Positions 10,527 to 22,444 of a stretch of DNA of 64,000 nt are shown piece by piece. The first letter of the stretch is position 1. Each line of letters begins with the position of its first letter. This DNA is from Kalaharituber pfeilii (taxonomy: Eukaryota; Ascomycota; Pezizomycetes; Pezizales; Pezizaceae), in assembly GCA_015179045.1 (NCBI GenBank), contig WHUZ01000023.1, positions 124,001 to 188,000 of the forward strand, read 5' to 3'. The notes below the pieces were generated by a model that was given only the letters and a program-made list of their open reading frames with translations, was not told the origin of the DNA and made no database searches. The position numbers were made by a program, and so were the translations under genes.

Positions 10527-12212
10527 GCTGAGACTTGTGGCCTGGTAAAAGGGAGGAGGTGATTTTTGCATGAAATATCTTTTCTAGTATTTAATATTTG
10601 TCAGTGTGGCAATCTTCATTCGGATTTCCCTCTAATTGTCATATGTTTTCTTCCTCTGCTGTGTTCCCTCTCTTTGTAGATTAGAATCAGTGATGGTGAC
10701 ACAAGCTTTCCCCCAAGGACCTTATCTTACTCTTCTGTGTTCGCCTGTTTTCCTTCCTTCATAAGTCATGTCTCCTTGGCTTTGGAGTTTTGCGTTGGTC
10801 GACATATATATCAGACTTTTCACTCTATTGACTGCTTGACTTTAGTCAGTTGTATTAAAGTTTCTCAAATCGGGCTGTGAGGTGCAGGTATAGAAATTGT
10901 CCGCGAGTCTGAAGTGAATGTATCTACTGACAGGGTATGCAGGTTAGCGACGATCCCAAGTGAAGCTGCCATGACTCGAAAAGAGACAGAGATGGGGCAT
11001 GTCAAATGCGGTATAAAATGTACCTTTACAAGCAGAGAATGTCATTTCGACCGACCACTGTGCCTGGAGAGGTCGTGCATCTCGCGCAGAGGGGCTGCTC
11101 CTGCTGCCCGTAGCAGCCGGGATATCGTTGGACGGCCATACGCTTTAGTGCGCAGGTGCAAGTTTGGCTGTTTGAGATAAGATATGTGAATTGATGTGCG
11201 TCACGCTGTCGCCTGCAATGTCTTGATATGAATTTTACTGTAATATGCGCGCAGGAGACGAAAGCAGATAGCAGATAGCTGGGGGATGGGCTGGTTGGCG
11301 CAGCAAATTAATTTGGGGTAATGCTGATGTTTCCGCGACTGGTATTCCTAATCGATAAAGAGGTCGCGCGCCAAGATTTAGCCAAGACTGCCAGCTCGGG
11401 GCTTTCGTTCCGCAACAAGCGGTCCGGCTTGGCGTCCGGCAAAAAAGCAGAAGGAACGTAGACATTTTCGTTTATGACTTGCGTGACTCATGACCCTGTG
11501 GATGACTGCCCAACCAGAATGGACCATACCAGTGCCCCTGCCCACCAGGTGTGCTGCGTGCTGGGGTGAGGTCGCGACCGGCCAATCGCCGCCCAGCGCG
11601 CCCAGCCAATTGCGGCGCGACTAGCGACACAGGAAGGGAAAAAGTGCCGTAACATTCCCCAGACACACCACCGGACTCAGCCAGGCGAAGGCGGCAGCAC
11701 AACTGCGGAGCAGCACAAGAGTGCGCAAGAGCTAAGAGCCCAGGTTATCCAGAATGCAGTAAAGTGCAAGTGCCATAAGATGCTGGACATAACGCTGTGC
11801 GTAGCAACCAGACTACGCTGTGCGCCAGAGCGCCAAGGCCACGCCAGTCTGCCTGTTTGCCATGGCCTGTAGCGGAGACCCAGAGCATAACTTCTCGGCC
11901 TTTCTCTCATAAAACTAAAACCTTCGCTTGCAGTGCGGCCCTCCCACGTTAAACTTCCCTCTGCTCTTACGACACGTCCGGTACTAGGGCAATTGCAGCA
12001 ACACTCCCATTACTCTGCTTTCACTCGTACCTTCTTGCGCTCAATCAATTCATCATCCTTCCCCCACACACCCGTTACTGCCCCCACCCACAACTTGCTC
12101 TCCAAAGCAAGCCTCCACCCCCATAGAGCTACCCAAGTGAGATTTATTCACACAGAAGCGAGACACCAAGAGGATTAGTTACAACTAGGCGCGGCCCAGA
12201 ATTCAATAAGAC
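10527..12212. other. Intergenic 1.7 kb, no gene recognised
   Basis: Begins with the DUF4112 3' UTR and ends with the SMD3 promoter, which has a pyrimidine-rich leader at about 11940-12130. Several short open frames exist on both strands but none shows a domain, a plausible splice structure or typical composition. Confidence 0.5.
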
Positions 12213-12968
12213 ATGGCGTCCCTAGGAAGCATCGGAATTCCAATCAAGCTTCTGAACGAGGCACAGGTAAGAGAGATGCCTTTTCTCCACCTGCACTCTG
12301 CTCCTCTGCACTCTGCATATTCCACACAGCCTTGCCTGCGCTACTGAGCTCGAAACAAGAGCCTACCAATTACCTTCTTCAGGGCCCTGGCCGTCTGGTC
12401 TGGGACGATGCTAATCCACGCGGGTCTTAGGGTCACATCTGTACACTAGAGCTCACTTCTGGTCAGGTCTTCCGTGGGAAGCTCATAGAAGGTATCACTC
12501 CTCCTCGTCGTTTCATTCCATCCTGCGCTTTCACCTCGCCTTTTGTCAACTTTGCTTCCTTTCAGCCACTCAAACATGACCTATGCATGTGCCAAATTCG
12601 CCTGATGTACGCATTCACTAATCTAGTACCACTCTGCTCAACAATAGCCGAAGATAATATGAATGTTCAGCTTAAAGACATTACCGTCACTGCTCGTGAT
12701 GGGCGCGTCTCCCATCTGGATCAAGTCTATATCCGGGGTAGCCACGTACGGTTCTTCATCGTCCCAGACATGCTGCGGTAAGCCTTCTACCACTACCCAC
12801 CCACCAAATAACATTCTATCGAGGTCTTAATTGATTTTAATTCTTTGCGATAGGAACGCGCCAATGTTCCGCTCCAGGACAGTACGTGGAAGAGGTGTGG
12901 GTCTAGCGAGAGGAAGAGCGACGGTGAATAGGGCGAGGGGTCAACAGCGGGGGCGTGGCGGATCATAA
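12213..12968 (+). CDS. SMD3: Small nuclear ribonucleoprotein Sm D3
   Basis: Core Sm-ring subunit of the U1, U2, U4 and U5 snRNPs. Four exons (12213-12266, 12431-12491, 12648-12777, 12854-12968) give 119 aa, which fits the family. Sm1 motif: [29 protein letters not shown]. Sm2 motif: [22 protein letters not shown]. The C-terminal tail has several RG dipeptides (VRGRGVGLARGR...QRGRGGS), the typical site of symmetric arginine methylation before SMN/PRMT5-type assembly. Start: ATG at 12213 with SIGIPIKLL immediately downstream, as in other Sm D3 proteins. Exon 1 is only 54 nt, so the gene is missed by simple frame scanning. Confidence 0.95.
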
Positions 12969-15793
12969 AGAATTTACACCTCATTTTTCTCTCTTGTTTT
13001 ATATCATTTCCTTTTGGTTCATTCGTGCAGGAGGAACGGAAATGGCGTTGGGCGGAGAAAGAAAGATAGTTGAACACACATCTATGCGCACACAGCAAGA
13101 GTAACCACGATGGTGACACGACCGCAAATACGACAGAAAATGGGCAGTAGTTTTGCGAGACTCATCAGAGTAAAGTTGGTGGGATTGAAGCTGTCGGGAG
13201 CCTTGTCGAATTCTGAGGACAACAATGTACACATTCACAGGTTGGCATGCAAGCGTTCTGGAAATTTTACCTTTTGCTTTTCTTTTTTTGGCTCAATACT
13301 GGATAAGGACAACAAAAAAATATAAATAAATAATATCCCCGGAAAAAAAGGAAACATACATATCAGCAAGATAGATATTGGACCAGTTTATGTTCTCAGA
13401 TATCCAGTGCCTATTCCAGTGTTGTAATAATGGATGTGGATTTTTCGACTTACAAAGCATGTGCTTGTAATCCCTTATAAAAGTCGGTATGTAAGCGGAA
13501 TATTTCTCTTATAAAATCCTAAGGTGAGGGAGATATTTTCATGTAAAAGAGTCATGTAACATGTGATAAATGCTTGTTTATTTACTTTTAGGAAAAGATA
13601 CCCTAAACAGCTTTTTTTTTTTGTTGTTAAACGAAGAATCCATAGAAAGAGAGATGAGATGGAACGGGGGGTGCATAAAGAGATATTGCTCCGGATTGAC
13701 TTACAAATAAATTTGTTGTCAGTCCAGGTTGGAATTTTCTAATCTAAAAAGTCCCAAGTGAACCGGGAAGGTTACACGGAGAGATGGTTGGCTGGAATGC
13801 ATACAAAGAAACCTGCTGCATAGAATATGTAATCATATGCCTGCAGCTCTTTCCCCAGCCATGCATACGACCCAACCAGACTAGCATACGACATGTTCCC
13901 TAAGAGACTGTGTGCTGCCAAGAAATAATAGCATACGGCCAAGCTAAAGCGGAGGCCCAAAATAATAGTCTGGGCACGAGGACTCATATGATACGACATA
14001 CTTGTACGAGTACTAGTACAGTATGATAGTCTCGTGCCACACACGACCGACAAGTTAGCTCAGCCATCCTGAGTAAGCATCCCCCAAGAGCGCCAACTCG
14101 TGGCCTATGATACTCAAGTCGCGTAATGCAATGTCGTATTTTTAATTCAATAGCAAGAAAGTATCAATATGATAGGGCAGTATTATTCGCTCAGAAAAAA
14201 TAATGGTAAATTATGCCGATATCAGTGGTTTACCAACAAGACAGTATTTTCACTTATGAGATAGTAATGTGAATTTCCGTTCAGCATGGTAGTAAATACT
14301 TTAGAGAAGCTGCAATGAGAATGGGGATTATATCATATTGCACGTGAGGATGAGGTGCAATGGCCATGTACTGTGTTAGATAGGTCATGTAAAGCATATA
14401 GTGTAGTTTCTCAGTATATTAGGGGGCCTGCGGACTGCGCGTTCGGCCATAAGACAGCATTCTTACTATTGAGTTAATACGGTAATCCTCTGCATCCGAG
14501 GATAGTACTTCCTATGCTCCTCCATTCTTCCATTGTTTAACGCAACATTTAAGCAATCCACCAACACTGAATAGTCCTTAATCCATCTCTGCTGGTTTTC
14601 AGCCATCGTATCAAAAACTATCTCTCTGCTCCTCGTCGTAGCGTAGTGTGTATAGCCAAACTGTCTCCCATGGTAATGAACCCCACCTCTCCAGAGGTGG
14701 CCAAGAGGTTGGCGCCATTTGTTATGCAAATATTATTGTATGATATGTAGCTGGAGAATTCTTTCGCTCAAACTAGCTATAGCTAGGTTTGGTGTTAGGT
14801 TGTGTTATGCAAATTTGTATGCAGATTAACAGAGAAAAGGTTGCGCATTCGTTTTAAGTTCGTGCGGTTTCTTATTGGTGGGAAATATGAGTCTCGTTTG
14901 GAGATGCTGGATTTGGGATGGGGCTGTTCTTGTGCTCAGGATTTGTAAGGCAGTATGAACGCAACAGTCTAAAAAAAGGTATTGTTTCGGGCACGAGATC
15001 AGTATGTAGTTACTGCCACAACGACTAGTACAAACAAGGTGAACCTGGCTATAATGAAGGCCAAGAATCTGACCGATTTTCTTCCAACCAAGACTACTGT
15101 AGATTTTCTTCACTATAACTAGTTTTCACTATAACGAGGCGCACTTTACCTGTGTAGACAAAGAAGCTCGCCCATCCATTCACTATAGCCAGGTTTTCAT
15201 TAAAAAGAAGTTCATTATAGCCAGGGTCACCTGTAGTCTTTATGATTGTTGTGATCCCTTCATGGATTCAGATTTTATGTAAGTTTTATGTAAGTTTTTT
15301 GCAGCCCCACAGCTAGAGGCGGATCTCGCCACCCGCAGCAGATGCTGTAAAAAAAGTTCTCAAGAACTAAAAGGTAAATGTGGTAACTTGCGGCGAATTC
15401 TTGAGCAAGCCAACTCACCCACATATATTTATTATTGGCTTCCCACAAGAAAAAATGGATAAGGGAAGGCTTTGCCGATACATGGCATGTACTGGTGACT
15501 TCGGATATATCGTGAATATAGGAACCTGGTTCTGCATTGTTGAGTGTTTTTTTTTTTCTCCTTTCCAGTTACTTTTTTTGCAGACTGTCTCGAAACGCCA
15601 TAATTAAACCCGAGTATTGTATCCCATCATAGCATTGAGACAACAACCCTTCTACGCAATCCATGGAACGCAATGCAATGACCTTTTCGTATTCGTAAAC
15701 CGGGGACCGGTACCGTATTCCAGTATCTACGCATCGCTTAAGAAAGATGTATAATACATAACCCCCCGCACCTTGCCAATACGCTTGGTGGTA
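12969..15793. other. Intergenic 2.8 kb, AT-rich, with one MITE-like element
   Basis: No protein-like frame is supported. The region between 13250 and 14450 is AT-rich and featureless to inspection. A short inverted-repeat element lies at 15037-15232. The right end is the 3' side of the mL43 gene. Confidence 0.5.
15037..15232. mobile_element. Short TIR element (~196 bp), MITE-like
   Basis: Positions 15037-15058 (AGGTGAACCTGGCTATAATG...) are the inverted complement of 15211-15232 with one mismatch over 22 bp. Internal TTCACTATAAC motifs are repeated. There is no coding capacity. The right end is followed by TA, but the left flank does not show TA, so the target duplication is unclear or eroded. 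Confidence 0.6.
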
Positions 15794-16379
15794 TTATATA
15801 GTGTGCTTTGTAGCATGGAAAGGCGAGAATATCCCTCTGACGGATTCGTTCATACTTGCGACTGGCTTGTTGATCTTCTTGAGCTTGCTGCCGCTGGAGT
15901 TCTTGAGAAGGATGGCCTTTTGTAAGATTTGTTGATGCTCGAGATTGCGGACGCAGATGACTTTTTCGCGACCATTGACTGGTGTGCAGCGAGTTAGTGA
16001 GGAGATATTGCTGGAAGGAGGGCTTGGAGGGTGTTTCTTGTTGAAATGGGATATTTACTGTAGACGCCACGGATGATGGGATGTTTGTGGGGGCGCGGGG
16101 ACACGACCATCTCGATTGAGGGGTTCTCGCGGGCGAAATTGGGCAAGTCGTGCGTAAGGAATGCCCTGCAGAGAAACTTGAGATTAGTCTTTGTCTGCAG
16201 AGTGTACAGGCATGGAAAATTGATGGGGGCTCCGAGAGACGGGTTCGGAGAGCGTACTTCATGCCTTTGCTGCTACCGGCCCAGTCGCAGTAGTTGAATT
16301 CCATGCGCTTGCATTGGAGGATGAAGCCCGCGAGACCGTTTTGGGCTTTGGAGATGGCGCGGATGCCATGAACTGACAT
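15794..16379 (-). CDS. MRPL51: Mitochondrial large-subunit ribosomal protein mL43 (Mrpl51 type)
   Basis: Exons 16258-16379, 16059-16165 and 15794-15978 (introns 92 and 80 nt, phases consistent) give 137 aa, close to the fungal size. The protein has the L51/S25/CI-B8 thioredoxin-like domain: LQCKRMEFNYCDWAGSSKGMK, then LPNFARENPSIEMVVSPRPH, then HPIIRGVYINGREKVICVRN. A basic C-terminus follows (LKNSSGSKLKKINKPV). It is part of the mitochondrial 54S subunit. The single open frame over 15738-16379 reads through both introns and gives a wrong C-terminus. The gene is divergent from U1-70K, whose ATG is 654 bp away. Confidence 0.92.
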
Positions 16380-17033
16380 GCTGGTGCTGTGCGAGATGGG
16401 ATGAGATCAGGGGGGTAATGAAGGAGCCTGACCCGAGGTGCTGCGGTTTGTGGTGGGGGGCTGGTGATTCTGCTGCAGTCTGGTTGTGGGTGTGCCGGCT
16501 GTCGAGTGGTGCTGCAGATCAGATAAGATGTGCCTGTTATCAATCTTAATCCATCAGCCACCCTATTTTCCTTCAGCCTCTCTTCTTCCTTTTGTGGGCC
16601 CAGCAAGCAACGCGTTCCCCGTGCGGCCTGACTTGGTTTGTGCATCCGCAGTCCGAAATCTTCACCCTTCACTCCGGCCCGTCGCCTAGCCATCGCCTGT
16701 CACAGTAGCCCACGAACCCCCTCCAAAAAACCCACAAAGGTTGTTCAAGGCGGCAGGAGATCCGACCCCGACGTGATAATACACAGTCTTGCAAGATTCA
16801 CAGCACCCTTGCCAGCGGGAGGCAGCATTATACAGTACCCGATTTTGATTGAACAACAAGCACTTAAGGAAAGATATAATACCAATCACACAGTCACCCT
16901 GCGCGACTCATACATCAGTTCTCCCCGTCCCGTTCCCTTTTTCGCCAGCACGCCTCGTGGAAGTTATAATCTCCACCCTCCACCGTTCGCGGTACACACC
17001 GTAACGCTATTCGATACACAATAACTCGCCACA
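16380..17033. promoter_or_regulatory. Shared upstream region of mL43 (-) and U1-70K (+)
   Basis: Divergent intergenic region of 654 bp. No TATA-like or known operator motif was identified with confidence. Open frames crossing it are not supported. Confidence 0.45.
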
Positions 17034-18721
17034 ATGACAGACAAACTTCCAGCAAACCTCCTCGCTCTCTTTCAACCTCGGCCGCCGCTCCGGTATCTGC
17101 CACCATGCGACTACTCCCCTGAGCAGCGGCGTACTCCGCACGTTACTGGCGTGGCCCAGTTTCTGCAGATGGCAAAGGACTGGGACGATCACTATGTACC
17201 AACGGAGAGTATAATGCAGCAACGGGAGAGACTGCGCGAGGAGAAGAAGAAAAAGAAGGAAGATGCACTGGGGGATGCCATTGCAAAATGTATGCTTGAT
17301 TCATTGTCTTGCGCTTGAAGAACGCATTCATGCTAAGTTTTATTTTTTTTACTTGAGATTTAGATCGCCCACAAGAGGACCCCCAGATCAGAGGTGATCC
17401 GTACAAGACGCTGTTTGTGTCACGACTGAGCTATGATGTCAAGGAGTCGGATTTGGAGCGGGAGTTTGGAAGATTCGGCCCAATTGAGAGGGTTTGTTTT
17501 CATGTTCCCAGGGCATTACGGCCTGACTGCATTTCTTGAACAAATTGCTCACCACGATATTATACAGATTCGCATTGTCAGGTCCAAGGACCCAACTGCA
17601 AAGAAGCCTCACCGAGGATATGCTTTTATTGTATATGAACGGGAGAAGGACATGAAGGGTACAGATATCTCACACCTCCCCTGCCCCCTTACATTTACCC
17701 CTACAGATCCATCATGAGTTCTATATCATTATTATTGCCACATGAATCATGAGAAGGAGAAAGAAGACACAAAGGAAAGAAAGGAATAAGCCATCAGAAA
17801 AGCAAGAAAGCAAAGAAAATCTTTTGCTATTACGCCTTTTATCTTTGACCTATTCTCCTCTTCTCTCCCTTACCCCCGTTTTCTTTCTACATTCTAATTA
17901 TCATTTGCACCCCTATTCCCGCGCTCCATTCCTACCCTCTTCCCAACATCATGATAAGAAAACCAGGGAAAGTATATATGTGACTGACACCATAGATTGA
18001 TCATGTGATCTTTGATATTTAACTCACAATAGCCGCCTACAAAGAAACCGATGGCATCAGAATAAAAGACCGCCGTGTGCTGGTTGACGTAGAGCGCGGG
18101 CGGACGGTCAAAGGTTGGAAGCCCCGGCGTCTTGGAGGTGGGCTCGGTGGGCGAGGATATACAAAGGCACCGCTCTCGAGGCCTGCTGGGTTCGGGCTTG
18201 ACAGGTTTGGGCCAAGAGGTGGTGGATTTGGCGGTAGAGGCGGTTTCCGAGGAGGGCCCGGTGGGTTTAGAGGAGGCGGGTTTGGTGGTAGGGGTGGGTT
18301 TGATGGTCCTAGGGGACCAAGGGGAGGAATTGGATATCAGGGAGGTGGAGGATTTGGGGATAGAGGTGGTAGTGGAGGTGGGTATCAGAATGGAACCCAT
18401 GAAGCTCCCCCACCGAATGCACCAACTGGACCCGGCGGTGGAAGGTTTGGAGGTGGGTACCAAAACGGCGGCGGCAGGTTCGGGGACCGTGGCTTCAATG
18501 ACCGTGGTGGTCGTGAGAGTGGTGGGTATGGTGGGCGACATGGTGATCGGGATGGGGACCGCGGTGGGTATAGAGATGGTGACCGTGGTGACCGAGGCGG
18601 TGGTGGTGGGGGTTATGGTGGAAGCAGGTATGGTGCCTCTGACGACCATGGCCGTAAGAGACAGCACGAGGGAGAAGGGTATGGTGGTGGAGGCGGCGAC
18701 TCTAGAAGGAGAAGGTATTAG
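17034..18721 (+). CDS. SNP1: U1 small nuclear ribonucleoprotein 70 kDa (U1-70K)
   Basis: U1 snRNP protein that binds stem-loop 1 of U1 RNA during 5' splice-site recognition. Exons 17034-17289, 17364-17491, 17568-17658 and 18033-18721 (all phases agree), 387 aa. The N-terminus [18 protein letters not shown] is the conserved segment that contacts the Sm core and U1C. The RRM runs from about residue 99, with RNP2 LFVSRL and RNP1 RGYAFIVY (144-151), and ends in [27 protein letters not shown]. The tail (to 387) is very Gly/Arg-rich with many RGG and RDG/GDR elements in place of a long RS domain. The third intron is 374 nt, several times longer than the other introns here, and lies inside the RRM. 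Confidence 0.95.
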
Positions 18722-20701
18722 ATCACCAAGTTTGTCCCTCGTATATCGGAATTGGGTAAGGGGTAAGGGAACAACTTTTGCGAGTGTGAGTGAGAGAGAG
18801 GGGAGAGGCGGAGAATGGATAAGGGGAAGTCACAGAGTTGGCTTTTTGTGCTTCGTTTGTCGCCGTTATGGACACCATCATTACCGTGGACGCCATCATC
18901 TTTATATCGTTATTACTGGGCTATTACTGCAAGAAAAATGTCAAAGGAGGAATGTCAAGAAAGCCTCCGGATTCAGGAAAGGAGGGGACAAGATTGTGTC
19001 TCCCGTATCATACCACATATTCTACGTCACATCAATCAATCAGCTGCTCTCTAACTGGAATGAGAAGTGGAGCTGTCAAATTTGCTTCCCTCTCAAGACA
19101 CAGGTTATAATAGCAAGGAAGGGAAAAGGGAAAGGATAAGCAAACCGGCTTTTCTATTTTATTGATTTACTTTATCTCTGGGCTCAGGTTCTACGGCTCA
19201 TATTTCAAACCTCCCACATTCTGCCAACTAGGAAGGTAGGAAAGAAATGGAGTGGTAATATTAGATGTTCAATGCGTTTCTACTTTTGGGTGGGTGCGAG
19301 CTTTGCGTGAGCTGTGTCAATGGCCAGGCATAAGATCTTGCAATGACACATATGTCATCAAGAAACGCATGGTTTGTTATCAAGGACTTGAGGAGTAATA
19401 GACCCGCCTGGGGGAGCACAAGTTGGAAAAAGTCTAATTGTCAATACGCCAGAAGTCTCCCTCCCTTTTCAAGAGCTCAGTGTGTGCTGGACAGACTGCC
19501 ATGGTTTGTGATCTGAAGTGCTCAAGTTTACGGCGCTGTGGGATAGGTACTTACTTTTATTTGGCTATGGGACTCATTACACGACCAGACATTTTAAGGG
19601 TCACCTGAACTAAAGTAGATATCTACAGCGACATTTTTTGCAGCAGCCGAGTTTTACATAAACCTACCTGTCTTCAACTGCGCCCTCCTTACTGCCTCAC
19701 GGTATCAACACTGTCTAGTTCTTTTTCTTGCGACCGTCCTTGTTTATGTGAATATACATCTTTTTCCCCTTCTAGCCTACTTGCGTATCCTATGTCTTTT
19801 TAAATCTGTTCAAATTTCTTCCTCTGATATCAGCCTTTTTGTGTCTTCTTCCTTTTTGCTGAGTTTCGATTATTTTTACCTTTTGTCATTTCAAACTGCC
19901 CCTGCTCTGCGTTTGATTACATCACCTTAACCCTTTCTTTTTTTTTTGCCCCTCCTCTCCCCTTTCCTCCCCTGCCCTTTCCAATCTTCCTCCTCTCGCA
20001 TAACGCGGTATTGGTAATGCCATCCTCCATCTCCCTTCCATGCCCTCTTCCTTTTTTGTGCTTTTATTTTCCTGCTTTTTGAAAAATTTTTGTGATGGTT
20101 TGCAGGGGCGGCTTTTGAAAACCTGTTTTTTCTACTTCGTTCAGCTCCTGGTCAAGGGGTTTGGCGGAAACGTACTGGGTGGTAGGTTATGAAGAGAGCT
20201 GGTGCGGGGTGACAGTTTTTGTTGAAGTTTGATGATAGCTAGGTATATTGTAGGTTTTCGTATACACAAAATATAAAATAGTTGTGAGGATTAGTTACCC
20301 TGATCGCTCAAGTAATAGTAGTTAGTAACCGCTAAGTTTGGGGGAGGAGCTTCCGCCAAGTATTTAAACCTCCAGCTCTGCCGCACTAAAGTGAAGTATA
20401 CTGAGATGCGGCAAATTGGGAGCTACAGTTCTTAAATTCATGAGGCTATCGCGTTAATGATTTAGGTTTAACGCCCTATATACTAGTGCAACATTAATTC
20501 GGAACTACTTGCAATCCAAATTTAAGAGTTCACTCAAGAAATGTTTAGCCCGAGTTAGAGAGATTGAAGATACAAAGCGGGAGAAGAGGACATTACTCTG
20601 ATATCGACACTAGGACCAGGGGACCGAATATTCTCCTATAAAAAGCGTTTAAGTTAATAATCTGACACTCTTACTAAGCTTCCATATCCCCGGAAAAGAA
20701 T
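18722..20701. other. Intergenic 2 kb, no gene recognised
   Basis: Starts with the U1-70K 3' UTR; open frames up to 19139 are frame-shadows extending from that gene. The region 19600-20200 is pyrimidine-rich. Nothing else identifiable was seen. Confidence 0.5.
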
Positions 20702-21975
20702 ATGAATATCAACAGCCCTCGGCGCATCCTCGTCGTCGGCGCTCCCCGATCTGGCAAGCTCACCTTCTTGAAGGCACTCACGGGGTCCTTGCCGACAAAT
20801 ATCCCCACAAGCAGTACCTCCACCACTGCAGGAAAAGCGAGAGAACAGGAGGGCTATGGGGGGGGAACGAGGGCCTCACACGCAGGTCTCTCGCATGTAT
20901 TCAACATCAAGACGAAGTACTACTCCGCGGTGGTGCCGGTGTGGGTGGATGAGTGGGTTGAGGCCCCAGATATCTCACAGTCTACATCTTCGGAGCCCAA
21001 AGCGGAGAGCATGAAGGATGGAGATGCTGGGAAAGTGAAGGATTCTGAAGGAAAGCGGAAAGAGGATATAGAAGATCTGGAGGATGACCCGATAGGACTC
21101 CACCCATGGGCCCAAAATTACCACTCCCCGGCCTCTAAACCCGTGCTGGACGTCCTGGGGGCTATTGTGCTGTGCTTCCGGAAGCCACCACGAGATAGCG
21201 GGGTAGAAAGAAATACGGTGGTAGATAGGGTAAAGGAGGTTGTGGAGGTTGTGGGAGGGATTGCAAGAAAGTGTGGGGAGGAGTGGGATGGAGTGTGTTT
21301 GGCAGTGGCGATGCCGAGGGTAGGGGGAGTGGTTGCGGGAAATGGAGGGGTGGAGGAGGAAGCTGGAGGGAGGGAAGAGGATGAGCTAGAGTTGCTGTTG
21401 GAGGAGGTGTGTAGGGACGAAGGGTTCGAGTATGTGGACTTTGAGGCAAAGAACGGGGGTGCGGGAAGGGAGATGGCATTGGGAGAGTACAGAGGTAAGT
21501 AAATATTAACTGTGACAAACTGGAGTTAGATGTTGACTAGCTTGTTACCCCAGAATCCTTCGGCCTCCCCCGTATCCTCGAAGCCCTTCACTCCAACGAC
21601 TGGTCCCAATCCAACCCATCCAACCCCAATTCCGACGACGACCACGACCTCTTCGGCTCCGACGCTGAGGACAACTCGGATCCCTCCACCAACCCCTTTT
21701 TCCGCGGCCCCCTCGACTTCGAAGCTAACGAATTCGAGCGCGAGATGCTTGCATTACGGCGGGAGATATGGAGGGATGATGAGAAGGGTGGTGATGGTGG
21801 TGGCAGTGAAGGGGAAGAAGAGGGTGATGACGAGGCGAGGCAAGTGGAGGAGCTGGAGAGAGTGATGGGTGGGATGAGGATATTGAAAGATATGCAAGAT
21901 AGTGGAGCAGGGGAACGAGAGAGGAGGAAGCTGGCAAGGGAGGTTTTGAGGGAGATTTTGAAAGAAAGGGGGTGA
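20702..21975 (+). CDS. IRC6: Irc6 / alpha-gamma-adaptin-binding protein p34 family
   Basis: Exons 20702-21494 and 21554-21975 (59-nt intron, phase 1), 404 aa. The N-terminus has a degenerate GTPase P-loop GAPRSGKLTF (G13, K19), then HVFNIKTKYYSAVVPVWVDEW and VLDVLGAIVLCFRK, a Rab-like beta-strand order seen in Irc6 and human AAGAB. An acidic/Lys linker interrupts the domain. The C-terminal part has ESFGLPRILEALHSNDW and a charged helical tail ending MRILKDMQDSG...LREILKERG, matching the terminal helix of the family that binds clathrin adaptors AP-1/AP-2. The likely role is as an adaptor-assembly chaperone in vesicle traffic; this follows from family knowledge. The assignment rests on motif order, without alignment. 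Confidence 0.82.
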
Positions 21976-22444
21976 GTAGGGAAAATGGGGGATGGAGAAG
22001 AAGTGGAAGGGAGGCAAAATTGTATATTATTTTTCTGATTGATATCTATTGCATGTTTGAATTTTCCATTCATAAGGCACAATTGGAGCTAATATGGCTT
22101 TGATCATAATACATCGTGCAGATTAACCAGGAAGGCCTTAAAACATCAATATCGTACATAGTCCATGCCATTAACTATGCAAGAAACCAAAATAGTGGAA
22201 CACTCCCCTAATTATGATACACGATGCATAAAGATACGCTTTTCTCGACAAAACAAAAAAAACATGACATACTACCGAACTGACACTCTACCAAGTCGGT
22301 ATCCCCCAACGTTACACCATGATAATATACATAACCCGCTTAGCAGAGTCCCAAACAGAACAAAATCCACAAAGAAAAAAACTACAAAATCTATATCTAA
22401 CCAAAAAAAAAAAAAAAAAAAAACTCCTCAAACACCACATTCCA
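21976..22444. other. Convergent 3' region of IRC6 and ZRG17
   Basis: AT-rich, with a run of about 20 A residues near 22404-22424. It is the tail-to-tail spacer of two convergent genes, and no open frame is credible. Confidence 0.6.

Noticed and set aside
11235..11910. Minus-strand short frames in GC-rich DNA before SMD3
   Set aside because: Three unrelated short frames with no motif and no joining splice sites.
18132..19139. Plus-strand 335-codon open frame
   Set aside because: Alternative frame of the Gly-rich U1-70K tail running into the 3' region; no domain, Val/Glu-rich shadow composition.
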